Source: MPNO01 sp965200535 (GTDB lineage Bacteria > Pseudomonadota > Alphaproteobacteria > MPNO01). From it: a stretch of DNA of 64,000 bases. The stretch is taken from NCBI GenBank assembly GCA_965200535.1, contig CBDAUF010000001.1, forward strand, positions 1,798,001 through 1,862,000, given 5' to 3'. Positions 28,059 through 36,233 of this stretch are shown in pieces. A model generated the notes under the pieces. The model searched no databases. It saw only the letters and a program-made list of their open reading frames with translations, and was not told the origin of the DNA. A program made the translations under genes and the position numbers. The first letter of the stretch is position 1. Every line of letters starts with the position of its first letter.

Positions 28059-28910
28059 CTAGCGCCGCTCGCGCTCGTAGTGGCGGTAGTATTTCTCGGT
28101 CACCAGATCGGTCTCGACGACGATCGACACGTCGGTGGTGTTGAACTGATGGTCGACCACCGCGCCGTCGCCGACATGGCCGCCGAGCCGCAGATAGCCC
28201 TTGATCAGCGGCGGCATGGCGGCGAGGGCGGCGCGCGGATCGACCGCTTCCGGCGGCACGAACCGCATGTCGACAAAGCGTTCCTCCACCGCCCGCGGAC
28301 GCAGCGCGGGCGGCGCGAGGTGGTTGTAGTAGAGGTAGGAGAGCTGCAGCCCCGCCGCCTCCGGGTCGGTTCCCGGCAGGCTGGCGCAGCCGAACATCAC
28401 CGAGATGTCGTAGTGAAAGACATAGACCGCGATGGCGCGCCAGAGGAGCTGCATCGTCGACCGGGTGCGGTAATCCCGCGCGACGCAGGACCGGCCGAGC
28501 TCGAGCACCTCTCCGGGGTAGTCGTCGAAGCACGAGATGTCGAACTCGTCGGCGGAATAGAACCCGCCGTGGGCCAGCGCCTGCGGCCGGCGCAGCAGGC
28601 GGTAGGTCCCGACCGTGCCGCCCGGCAGGTCGCGCCGGTCGGGGTCGATCACCAGCAGATGGTCGCAGACCGCATCGAGCGGATCGGCGTCGCGGCGGCG
28701 CGCCGCGGTCTCCGCCGACGGCCTCGCCTTCATCTCCTCGTAGAACACGCCGTAGCGCAGCGCCTGGGCCGCATCGACATCGTCCGGCGAGCGGGCGAGC
28801 CGCGCCTCCAGCCCGCCCTGGACCAGGGAGAGGAAATCCCCCGCCTGGTCCGACTCCCTTCCCGAAAGGGCGGACGGTTCGGCCTTGCCAGCCGTTTCGC
28901 TCTGCCGCAT
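28059..28910 (-). CDS. olsB: L-ornithine N-alpha-acyltransferase-like protein (OlsB)
   Basis: This 283-residue GNAT-fold protein matches OlsB, which transfers a 3-hydroxyacyl chain from acyl carrier protein to ornithine. It starts the typical pattern with LARSPDDVDAAQALRYGVFYEEM, then VCDHLLVID, ELGRSCVARDYR and the C-terminal LIKGYLRLGGHVGDGAVVD. Such proteins are often mislabelled hemolysin-like. It is adjacent to the PlsC-type gene, supporting ornithine-lipid synthesis, a phosphate-saving membrane lipid. Confidence 0.82.
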   Translation of the reverse strand: MRQSETAGKAEPSALSGRESDQAGDFLSLVQGGLEARLARSPDDVDAAQALRYGVFYEEMKARPSAETAARRRDADPLDAVCDHLLVIDPDRRDLPGGTVGTYRLLRRPQALAHGGFYSADEFDISCFDDYPGEVLELGRSCVARDYRTRSTMQLLWRAIAVYVFHYDISVMFGCASLPGTDPEAAGLQLSYLYYNHLAPPALRPRAVEERFVDMRFVPPEAVDPRAALAAMPPLIKGYLRLGGHVGDGAVVDHQFNTTDVSIVVETDLVTEKYYRHYERERR

Positions 28911-28937
28911 CCGCGGTCCGGCTCCGCTGTTGTGGGA

Positions 28938-29366
28938 CTAGTTGTCCTTCGACCCGCGATCGGCGGGGACGCCGTAGAGTTCGAGGCGCTCGCCGACGAG
29001 TTCGAAGCCGAGATCGCCGGCGATCTTGCGCTTGAGCTGTTCGAGTTCCTCGTTCTCGAACTCGATCACCTCGCCGGTCTTGAGATTGATCAGGTGATGG
29101 TGGTGGTGGCGCGCCGCGGTCTCCTCGTAGCGGGCGCGCCCGTCGCCGAAGTCGAGTTTCTCGAGGATCTGCTGCTCCTCGAACAGCCGCACGGTGCGGT
29201 ACACAGTGGCGATGCTTACGCGCGGGTCGATCTCGACTGTCCGGCGGTGCAGTTCCTCCACGTCGGGATGGTCGGTCGACTCCGACAGGACGCGGGCGAT
29301 GGCGCGCCGCTGTTCGGTCATCTTCATGCCCTTGTCACGGCAGAGTTGTTCGATCCGCGATTCCAT
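28938..29366 (-). CDS. fur: Fur/Mur family metal-responsive regulator
   Basis: This 142-residue Fur-family repressor has a winged helix (MKMTEQRRAIARVLSE, then SIATVYRTVRLFEE) and a metal site RHHHHHLIN (His 87-91). The CxxC zinc pairs of E. coli Fur are missing, as in alphaproteobacterial Fur/Mur proteins, several of which respond to manganese. The ATG at 29366 is preferred over the one at 29381. With irr at 7.4 kb, the genome has at least two Fur paralogues. It lies 27 bp before olsB and may be co-transcribed with it. Confidence 0.9.
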   Translation of the reverse strand: MESRIEQLCRDKGMKMTEQRRAIARVLSESTDHPDVEELHRRTVEIDPRVSIATVYRTVRLFEEQQILEKLDFGDGRARYEETAARHHHHHLINLKTGEVIEFENEELEQLKRKIAGDLGFELVGERLELYGVPADRGSKDN

Positions 29367-29517
29367 CCTGTGCCCCGCCACGCATCCGGACAGTAGGATG
29401 TTTGCCGGAAATAGTCAAAACGCCAATTGCCGCGGGGTTGGTCCGCCGCATCGGCGACCGGAGGGCGGTGCTATAGTGCGGTCCGGCAGTGCGGCGCGGC
29501 GCAACGGCACATCGGCG

Positions 29518-29787
29518 ATGGATCATTTTCTCGATATCACGGCGGACGTCTGTCCGATGACCTTCGTGCGCACGCGCCTGCTCATCGAGCGCATGGCAAG
29601 CGGCGATACCGCGACCATCGTCCTGCGCGGCGCCGAGCCGATCGAGAACGTGCCCGCCTCGGTCGCCGAACTCGGTCACCGGGTGACCGCGATGGGGCCG
29701 CTCGCCGACGATCCCGCGCGCGCCGGCATCGCGTCCGGCCGGGCGGTGCGCGACGGCGACATGGTGCTCAGGATCGCCAAGACGTAA
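29518..29787 (+). CDS. TusA/SirA-family sulfur carrier-like protein
   Basis: This 89-residue TusA-fold protein begins MDHFLDITADVCPMTFVRTR. The conserved cysteine that carries the persulfide is in CPM (canonical CPxP or CPL). Blocks LLIERMASGD and VAELGHRV follow the family. It may act in sulfur relay or redox; which pathway is unknown. It is the only plus-strand gene between fur and rimI, and its end overlaps the rimI end by 20 bp. A -10-like TATAGT lies at about 29472. Confidence 0.82.
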   Translation: MDHFLDITADVCPMTFVRTRLLIERMASGDTATIVLRGAEPIENVPASVAELGHRVTAMGPLADDPARAGIASGRAVRDGDMVLRIAKT

Positions 29788-30310
29788 CCCGCGCCCCGGC
29801 CGGCCCCGGTCCGGCGCCCGGGGCGGAGAGGGCGCGGCGCATCGTCAGCGCATCCATCGTCCCGCCTTCGGCCAGCGCGTAGTAGTTCCGACAGCGGCCC
29901 GCGACGGTCAGGCCGCGGCTCTCGTAGAGCCGCCGCGCGGGGGTGTTGAACTCGCCCACCTCGAGGAAGAAACGGCGCGCGCCGGCCGCCGCCGCCCGGA
30001 TCATCGCGGCGTCGAGCAGAGCCGCGCCCAGCCCCCGCCGCCGCCGGTCCGGTGCGACGCCGAGCGAGAGCAGTTCGCACTCGTCGGCGGCGATGCGGCC
30101 GAGCGCAAACGCCGCGACCGGTGCCTCGCTCCCGCGGTCCGGCGCCGGAAAATCGCGCGCCGCGAGGCCGAACGCGCCCGCGGTCTCGAGCACGCGGCGG
30201 ATCATGTCCGCCGACCACGCCTCGTCGAAACTGGCCCTGTGGATCGCTGCCACGCGCCCGATGTCGCGCGCCGCCAGGGGTTCGACGGACGGTCCGGCGG
30301 CCGGGTTCAC
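29768..30310 (-). CDS. rimI: Ribosomal-protein-alanine N-acetyltransferase RimI
   Basis: This GNAT enzyme (180 residues) acetylates the N-terminal alanine of S18 in E. coli. Acetyl-CoA motif RRRGLGAALLDAAM, then FFLEVGEFNTPARRLYESRG and the C-terminal YY pair in GRCRNYYAL identify it. The start is GTG at 30310, sharing GTGA with the tsaB stop; tsaB-rimI linkage is conserved. Confidence 0.93.
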   Translation of the reverse strand: MNPAAGPSVEPLAARDIGRVAAIHRASFDEAWSADMIRRVLETAGAFGLAARDFPAPDRGSEAPVAAFALGRIAADECELLSLGVAPDRRRRGLGAALLDAAMIRAAAAGARRFFLEVGEFNTPARRLYESRGLTVAGRCRNYYALAEGGTMDALTMRRALSAPGAGPGPAGARVTSWRS

Positions 30311-31077
30311 GGCCTGAGCCGTCCGCCGTGCGCCGGCTTGACCGCATCCGGGGCGCGGAGATAGAGCGGGCGCGGCGGCGGCAGGCCGGCGGCGGGCATC
30401 GACCGCCAGCGTTCGGCCGCGATCTCCGCCACCGCGGCGGCAACCGCCGCCGGTCCTGCGGCGCCGTCTCCCGCAGGGCCGGCGAAGGCGGCGCCGCGCG
30501 CCGCGAGCAGGGGTGCGACGGCGTCCGCCGCATCGCCGGCGAGGATCAGCGGCCCGGCGCCGAGCGATGCCGCAAGGGCCTCCGGCAGGACCGCGGCCGG
30601 TTCGCCGCGCGGCGAACCGTCGGGCGCGAAACGCTGAACGTAGAGATCGGCCCGCCGGCTATCGAGGACGACCAGGCAGTCGGCGGCGGCGTCCGCGGTG
30701 CGCCGTGCGGCGCGGGCCGCGGCCTCCAGCGTCGTCACCCCGACCAGCGGACGGGAGAGGGCGAGCGCAAGCCCGCGGGCGGCGGCGAGCCCGGTGCGGA
30801 TTCCGGTGAACGAGCCGGGCCCCACGGTCGCCGCGAGGCAGCCGATGCCGTGATAGTCCGCGCCGGCCTCGGCGAGCGTCTCGGCGACCATCGGCATCAG
30901 GATTTCGGCGTGCCCGCGCTCGAGGCGGACCGACCGCGCGGCGCGCACCTCCCCGGCCTCGGCGAGGGCGACGGAACAGGCGGCGCCCGAACAGTCGATG
31001 GCGAGCAGGGCTGCGGCCGGAGCGGGCGGCGGCTTCGGATCGGCCGTGGGGCGGCCGGGGCGGCTGGCGGCGGACAT
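30307..31077 (-). CDS. tsaB: tRNA threonylcarbamoyladenosine protein TsaB
   Basis: TsaB is the non-catalytic partner of TsaD in t6A37 tRNA modification. The 256-residue protein shows LLAIDCSGAACSVALAEAG, RGHAEILMPM and TVGPGSFTGIRTGLAAARGL of the ASKHA fold. The first 20 residues are Pro/Ala-rich and variable. The ATG at 31077 lies opposite the ddpX promoter region. It overlaps rimI by 4 nt. Confidence 0.94.
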   Translation of the reverse strand: MSAASRPGRPTADPKPPPAPAAALLAIDCSGAACSVALAEAGEVRAARSVRLERGHAEILMPMVAETLAEAGADYHGIGCLAATVGPGSFTGIRTGLAAARGLALALSRPLVGVTTLEAAARAARRTADAAADCLVVLDSRRADLYVQRFAPDGSPRGEPAAVLPEALAASLGAGPLILAGDAADAVAPLLAARGAAFAGPAGDGAAGPAAVAAAVAEIAAERWRSMPAAGLPPPRPLYLRAPDAVKPAHGGRLRP

Positions 31078-31165
31078 CTTCGAACGGACGCTCCGACGGG
31101 CGGGTTGGGCGGCGGCCTTGCCGGCCGTTCGGCGGACGCAATCGACGGTGCGGTCGGACGGGCGA

Positions 31166-31193
31166 TTGAACCGGCCGGATGCGCCCCTATTGT
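31166..31193 (+). promoter_or_regulatory. Probable promoter of the dipeptidase gene
   Basis: TTGAAC (31166-31171) and TATTGT (31188-31193) are separated by 16 bases, about 45 bases before the ATG at 31237. GAGGAT precedes the start codon. Confidence 0.45.
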
Positions 31194-31236
31194 AACGCCC
31201 TTGTCGAGGCGCACGCCGGAGCGCGAGGATCGACCC

Positions 31237-31788
31237 ATGCCCCTGATCGAAATCGCGCCCGCGGCGTTCGATGTCACCCTCGACATTGCCTACGCGACCG
31301 CCCGCAACTTCACCGGACGCCCGGTCTACACGCGGCCCGGATGCTATCTCCACCCCGACGCGGCCGAGGCGCTCCGCCGGGCGGTGCGGCTCGCGCGCGG
31401 CATCGGCCTCGGGCTCCGCATCTTCGACGCCTTCCGCCCGACCGAAGCCCAGCAGATCCTCTGGGACCACACGCCGGATCCCGAATTCGTCGCCGATCCG
31501 CGCAAGGGGTCGCCGCATTCGCGCGGCGTCGCGGTCGATCTCACCCTGGTCGACGGCGCCGGAGCCGAACTGGACATGGGGACGCCGTTCGACGCCTTCA
31601 CCCCGCTTTCCCACCACGGCAGCACCGGCATCGACGCCGCGGCCCAGCGCAACCGGTTCGTCCTGCTCGGGCTGATGACCGCAGCCGGCTGGGACTTCTA
31701 CCGCAACGAATGGTGGCACTATCAACTGTTCGATGCGCGGTCCTACCCGCTGCGCCGGAACGCCGATCTGCCCGCGCCCATGGTGTGA
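31237..31788 (+). CDS. ddpX: D-alanyl-D-alanine dipeptidase (VanX/DdpX family)
   Basis: This zinc dipeptidase cleaves D-Ala-D-Ala, probably for peptidoglycan turnover. At 183 residues it has the metal ligands H94 and D101 in SPHSRGVAVDLTL, the catalytic E158 and zinc ligand H161 in NEWWHYQL, and the substrate arginine in FDAFRPTEAQQ. I see no clear signal peptide, as in other cytoplasmic DdpX. It is convergent with the glucosaminidase gene 25 bp away; both are peptidoglycan-related. Confidence 0.93.
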   Translation: MPLIEIAPAAFDVTLDIAYATARNFTGRPVYTRPGCYLHPDAAEALRRAVRLARGIGLGLRIFDAFRPTEAQQILWDHTPDPEFVADPRKGSPHSRGVAVDLTLVDGAGAELDMGTPFDAFTPLSHHGSTGIDAAAQRNRFVLLGLMTAAGWDFYRNEWWHYQLFDARSYPLRRNADLPAPMV

Positions 31789-31813
31789 GGCTGCGGGCGC
31801 GCCTCGGCAGACG

Positions 31814-32818
31814 TCAGTAGACGTTTTCCGCCCGCGCGGCGGCGGGGTCGGCTGGGAAGACCGGCGGCCGGGGATCCAGTTTGAGATGGTCGAACCCGGT
31901 CAGCGCGTTGCCGCGCATGATGGCGCGGATGGTCTTGATATAGGCCTGCCGGCGCTCCGAATAGGCCTTGAGCTCGCCGGCCAGCGCAGCGGCGTCGAGA
32001 CCGCCCGCCCCGGCGCGCATCGCGCACCGTTTCGCCCGGAACCCCGCATAGGCCGGATGGGTGTTGAGATTCGCGGCGTAGGCGCGCACCGCGTCGAACA
32101 GCCGGCCGAAATTGCGGACGCGGAAATTCTCGTGCGGCCGTTTGCGGAGCGGCACCATGCCTTTGGAGGTCCGGTAGGTCCGTTCGCCGAACAGCGCGTT
32201 GCCGCGGCGGACGAACCGCGAGGTGCCCCAGCCGGTCTCCTCCGCCGCCTGGGCGAGGGCGAGCGACGGCGGGATGATGTCCACCCGGAGCAGCAGTTCC
32301 TCGAAGTCGAACTGCGCGACGCCGTAGGCGACGAAGATATCGTGCAGCCACAGGGAGTCGCTGACCGGCAGCCTTTTGACCGTGGCACGCATCGAACGCA
32401 GGCGCTCGATACGCTCCCGATCGGCCCGGATCTCCTCGTTGGTCGCGAGGATCAGCGGCAGCGCGATGCGGATGAACACCGCCTTGCGCCGGTCGATGTC
32501 GCGCAGGCGGGACAGGCCGGACGGCATCTCGCGCACCAGCAGCCGCGGCACCACGCCCTCTTTCCGTACCCGTTCGAGATGGTAGTCGAGTTGGGCGAAG
32601 AGCGATTCCAGTGTCTCGAGGGCAACCTCCGGGACCGGCGGTGCGCGCCGCGCCGTGCGCCACGCGCCGGACGTCTGCGCGGCGTCGGACGGCAACCGGT
32701 AGCCGACATCCAGCACCCGCGCATCGCGCGCCTCTGCGGCCAGCGGGGCAAGCGCGACGAGCAGGCCGCATACCCATCCCCGGGGCGAGGGGAGGCGCAA
32801 AAGTGAGTCCTGAAGCAC
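31814..32818 (-). CDS. Bax-like glucosaminidase-domain protein
   Basis: This is a putative N-acetylglucosaminidase of the Bax family acting on peptidoglycan. A signal-peptide-like hydrophobic stretch (GWVCGLLVALAPLAAEA) is followed by a helical region and the glucosaminidase domain. The catalytic glutamate lies in SLALAQAAEETGWGTSRFV, and GNALFGERTY and the C-terminal YIKTIRAIMRGN follow. The GTG at 32818 puts the signal peptide at the N-terminus and has a purine-rich GAAGAGAGA before it; an ATG at 32896 would add 26 residues. Confidence 0.82.
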   Translation of the reverse strand: MLQDSLLRLPSPRGWVCGLLVALAPLAAEARDARVLDVGYRLPSDAAQTSGAWRTARRAPPVPEVALETLESLFAQLDYHLERVRKEGVVPRLLVREMPSGLSRLRDIDRRKAVFIRIALPLILATNEEIRADRERIERLRSMRATVKRLPVSDSLWLHDIFVAYGVAQFDFEELLLRVDIIPPSLALAQAAEETGWGTSRFVRRGNALFGERTYRTSKGMVPLRKRPHENFRVRNFGRLFDAVRAYAANLNTHPAYAGFRAKRCAMRAGAGGLDAAALAGELKAYSERRQAYIKTIRAIMRGNALTGFDHLKLDPRPPVFPADPAAARAENVY

Positions 32819-32951
32819 CGCGTCTCTCTTCGTCACCGACCGGTATCCGGCGCCGCCGGCCCTGCATTCGGGGCCGATGGAGCCGATTACAACCATAAAG
32901 TGTTGAAGTTACGCACCGGTCGGTCAAGGGTGCCTGTGGATAACTTTTCGG

Positions 32952-33464
32952 TCAGGCCAGCCCGTCCAGCTGTTCGTCGCTCAGCGTGCCGGGGACCACG
33001 GTGATCGGGATCGGGAACTTGCCGGACAGCTTGCCGGCAATCGAGGAGACCAGCGGTCCGGGGCCCTTCTTGTCGGCGCCGGCGCCCAGCACCAGGATGG
33101 AAATCGCCGGCTCCTCCTCGATGAGGCGCACGATCTCGTCGCGCGGCACGCCCTCGCGGACGTAGAAGATCGGGGCGCGGCCGGTGATCTCGGCGACTTC
33201 GGCGGCATGCGCCTGGAGCACCTGTTCGGCCTCTTCCCGTCGTTCCTCGCGCATCTTCTCGGCGACCGACATCCAGTGCTGGAAGTCGCCCGGCTCGATG
33301 ACGTAGAGCAGCGCCACCCGCCCGCCCGAGCGCCTGGCGCGCAGCGCCGCGAAACGCAGCGCGACATGGACCTCCTCGCTGGAATCGACGACGCAGAGGA
33401 AGACGCGCTCCCGCGCCGGCGCAGGTTCGGCGGAAACCCGGCCTGCGGGTCGTTCGTCGGTCAT
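32952..33464 (-). CDS. Universal stress protein (UspA family)
   Basis: This 170-residue single-domain Usp protein has FLCVVDSSEEVHVALRFAA at the N-terminus and an ATP-type glycine motif region LVLGAGADKKGPGPLVSSI, ending with FPIPITVVPGTLS. The ATG at 33464 lies 14 bp after the TIGR02186 gene, making it the last gene of a three-gene unit with the TSUP transporter. That context suggests a stress role linked to sulfur-compound export, as inference. Confidence 0.88.
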   Translation of the reverse strand: MTDERPAGRVSAEPAPARERVFLCVVDSSEEVHVALRFAALRARRSGGRVALLYVIEPGDFQHWMSVAEKMREERREEAEQVLQAHAAEVAEITGRAPIFYVREGVPRDEIVRLIEEEPAISILVLGAGADKKGPGPLVSSIAGKLSGKFPIPITVVPGTLSDEQLDGLA

Positions 33465-33477
33465 GGTTCCGCCCCCG

Positions 33478-34227
33478 TCAACGTCGGAAGACAACGCCGG
33501 CGAGCCACCCCGCGGTCACCGCGATGACGATCGCCGCCACCCCGTACAGGGTGGCCTGCCGGTGCGCCAGGTTGAAGACGGCCGCCTCCAGCCCGACCTT
33601 CCGCACCGCGAGCGCCGACTCGCGGTGCGCCGCCAGCTTACCACGGTCGAACAGGTAGACATCCGCGCGGTAGGCGCCGATCGGTACGTTGGCCGGGAAT
33701 GTCGCGGTGGTGCTGAACAGCCGGTCGCCCTGGACCTTCACCCCGCCCGGGGCGTAGCCGTAGAGCCCCTGCCGGGTGCGGTTCCGGACCATCCCGTCGC
33801 GGAACCGCCCCGCCTCCGCCGCCGCGACGCCGGGGGCCCCGACCGGACCGGGCGTGCCAGCGAAGATGCCGTGCGCGGCCAGCGTCTCCGGCGGCGCGAT
33901 GCTCTCCAGCGGGCGGGTCGCGGCGACATGGTAGTAGGCCGGCACCTCGCGGAAGACAACCGACTTGCCGTTGACCCAGATGCCGGCGACGCGTTCGCGC
34001 CGGCGCACCACCGTGTCGCGCAGGGGGCCGCGCAGGACCACCACCACGTCGCCCTCCCCGTCGCGGGCGCCGAACAGCAGGAGTTCGGCGCCGGTGAAGC
34101 CGGTGGTGATGGCGATCTCGTCGTCGGACAGATCGACCGCCAGCCTGTCGGCCGCCGGCGCGGGCGCCGGCGGCGCGGCCCACAACAGGGCGGCGAGGAG
34201 GGCGGCGGCGAGGCGGCGTGCGTTCAT
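33478..34227 (-). CDS. TIGR02186 family membrane-anchored protein
   Basis: This 249-residue protein has an N-terminal signal peptide (LAAALLAALLWAAPPAPAPAA), a periplasmic beta-rich domain and one C-terminal membrane helix (GVAAIVIAVTAGWLAGVVF). It matches the uncharacterised TIGR02186 family, which almost always accompanies a TauE/SafE-like permease, as here. The ATG at 34227 shares ATGA with the permease stop. Function is unknown; an accessory role in the transporter is the simplest guess. Confidence 0.82.
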   Translation of the reverse strand: MNARRLAAALLAALLWAAPPAPAPAADRLAVDLSDDEIAITTGFTGAELLLFGARDGEGDVVVVLRGPLRDTVVRRRERVAGIWVNGKSVVFREVPAYYHVAATRPLESIAPPETLAAHGIFAGTPGPVGAPGVAAAEAGRFRDGMVRNRTRQGLYGYAPGGVKVQGDRLFSTTATFPANVPIGAYRADVYLFDRGKLAAHRESALAVRKVGLEAAVFNLAHRQATLYGVAAIVIAVTAGWLAGVVFRR

Positions 34228-35147
34228 CCGCCCTCTCCCGGCGCACCGAGGGCGAACATGTCGTCGGGCGTCGCCACCAGCCCGTAGGCCACCCGCACGC
34301 ACACCGCGAGCACGATCAGCCCGAGCAGGATCCGCAGCTGCTCGCCGCGCAGGCGGGCCGAGAAGCGGGCGCCGATCTGGGCGCCGATGACCCCGCCGAT
34401 CAGCAGGAACAGGGCGAGGACGATATCGACGGTCTGGTTGTTGATCGCCTGCAGGAGGGTGACGTTGGCGGTGACGAAGACGATCTGGAACAGCGACGTC
34501 CCGACCACGATCGAGGTCGGCATGCCGAGCAGGTAGATCATCGCCGGCACCATCACGAAGCCGCCGCCGACCCCCATGATGGCGGCCAGCACGCCGACGA
34601 ACAGGCCGATCGAGAACGGCAGCAGCGCGCTGATATAGAGCTTGGAGGTGCGGAACCGCATCTTCAGCGGCAGGCCGTGCACCCAGTAGTGCTGGTGCAG
34701 CTTGCGGCGCGGCGCCGCCGGGTTGCGGCTGCGCCGCCAGGCGCGGACGCTCTCGAACACCATCAGCACGCCGATGATGCCGAGAAACACTACATAGGAG
34801 ATCGAAATCACCAGGTCGATCTGGCCGACCCCGCGCAGCAGGGTGAACAGCCAGACGCCGAGGCTGGAGCCGACGAAACCGCCGGCGAGCAGCACCAGCC
34901 CCATCTTGACGTCGACATTGCGCCGCCGCCAGTGGGCCAGCGCCCCCGACACCGAGGCGGCGACGACCTGGTTGGCCTCGGTCGCCACCGCGATCGCCGG
35001 CGGGATGCCGATGAAGATCAGGAGCGGCGTCATCAGGAAGCCGCCGCCGACGCCGAACAGGCCGGAGAGGAACCCGACCCCGCCGCCGAGGCCGAGCAGC
35101 ACCGCGACGTTGACCGAGACCTCCGCGATCGGCAGGTAGATTTGCAT
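34224..35147 (-). CDS. TSUP family sulfite/anion exporter (TauE/SafE-like)
   Basis: This 307-residue inner-membrane permease has two homologous halves, each with the signature glycine block GLFGVGGGFLMTPLL and AAIMGVGGGFVMVPAM, and about eight membrane segments. A basic cytoplasmic loop (RAWRRSRNPAAPRRK) lies between the halves. TSUP members export sulfite, sulfoacetate or similar anions; the substrate is not determined. It is translationally coupled to the TIGR02186 gene and starts 24 bp after trpS. Confidence 0.9.
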   Translation of the reverse strand: MQIYLPIAEVSVNVAVLLGLGGGVGFLSGLFGVGGGFLMTPLLIFIGIPPAIAVATEANQVVAASVSGALAHWRRRNVDVKMGLVLLAGGFVGSSLGVWLFTLLRGVGQIDLVISISYVVFLGIIGVLMVFESVRAWRRSRNPAAPRRKLHQHYWVHGLPLKMRFRTSKLYISALLPFSIGLFVGVLAAIMGVGGGFVMVPAMIYLLGMPTSIVVGTSLFQIVFVTANVTLLQAINNQTVDIVLALFLLIGGVIGAQIGARFSARLRGEQLRILLGLIVLAVCVRVAYGLVATPDDMFALGAPGEGG

Positions 35148-35170
35148 CGCCCGGCCCCGGCCCGTCCGGT

Positions 35171-36217
35171 CTAGCGGGGCGTCAGGCCGACGATTTCGTG
35201 CACCTCGTCGATCACCGGGTCGGCGATTGCGGCGGCCCGCTCTGCGCCGGCGGCGAGCACCGAATCGACATGGGCGGGATCGGCGGTCAGCCGCCGCAGT
35301 TCGTCGGCGATCGGCGACAGCACCGCGACCGCGAGGTCGGCGAGCGCCGGCTTGAACGCGGCGAAGCCGCGCCCGCCGTATTCGGCGAGCACATCGGCTG
35401 CGCTGCCGTCGGCGAGAGCCGCGAAGATGCCGACCAGATTGGCCGCCTCGGCGCGGCCGGCGAGTTCCTCCGGCGTGTCGGGGAGGGGTTCGGGATCGGT
35501 TCGCGCGCGGCGGATCTTGCGCGCGATGGCGTCCGCATCGTCGGTCAGGTTGATGCGGGCGGCGTCCGAACCGTCCGACTTGCTCATCTTCGCCGCGCCG
35601 TCGCGCAGGCTCATCACCCGGGTCGCCTCGCCGAAGATCAGCGGTTCGACCGGCGGGAAGAACGCGGTGCCGTAGTCGTGGTTGAACTTTTGCGCGATGT
35701 CGCGGGTCAGTTCGAGGTGCTGCTTCTGGTCCTCGCCGACCGGCACGTGGGTCGCCTTGTAGGCGAGGATGTCGGCGGCCATCAGGCTGGGATAGACATA
35801 GAGGCCGACGCTCGCGTTCTCGCGCTGCTTGCCCGCCTTCTCCTTGAACTGGGTCATCCGGTTGAGCCAGCCGAGGCGGGCGACGCAGTTGAAGATCCAG
35901 GCGAGCCTTGCGTGGGCGGAGACCCGGCTCTGGTTGAAGATGATGCTGCGCCCGGGATCGATGCCGGCCGCCATGAACGTCGCCGCGCACTCGCGGATGT
36001 TCCGGGTGAGATCCGCCGGGTCCTGCCACACCGTGATCGCATGCAGGTCGACGACGCAGTAGATGCACTCGTTGCCGTCCTGGAGACGGACGAAGTTGCG
36101 GATGGCGCCGAGATAGTTGCCGAGATGCAGGTTGCCGGTCGGCTGGACGCCCGAAAAGATTCGCTTCAAGGCCGGAACTCCAGACCTGCATGCGGCGGGA
36201 CAGGCGGGGTTATCCAC
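35171..36217 (-). CDS. trpS: Tryptophanyl-tRNA synthetase
   Basis: This class I synthetase charges tRNA-Trp. The 348-residue protein has the HIGH equivalent in PTGNLHLGNYLGAI and KMSKS in GAAKMSKSDGS, with GEDQKQHLELTRDIA between. The given start is the GTG at 36217. Homologues begin close to the RIFSGVQPTGN block, so a shorter start (TTG at 36169) is possible. It follows murJ by 16 bp, as often in this class. Confidence 0.95.
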   Translation of the reverse strand: MDNPACPAACRSGVPALKRIFSGVQPTGNLHLGNYLGAIRNFVRLQDGNECIYCVVDLHAITVWQDPADLTRNIRECAATFMAAGIDPGRSIIFNQSRVSAHARLAWIFNCVARLGWLNRMTQFKEKAGKQRENASVGLYVYPSLMAADILAYKATHVPVGEDQKQHLELTRDIAQKFNHDYGTAFFPPVEPLIFGEATRVMSLRDGAAKMSKSDGSDAARINLTDDADAIARKIRRARTDPEPLPDTPEELAGRAEAANLVGIFAALADGSAADVLAEYGGRGFAAFKPALADLAVAVLSPIADELRRLTADPAHVDSVLAAGAERAAAIADPVIDEVHEIVGLTPR

Positions 36218-36233
36218 CCATCTTCTGGAGGGG

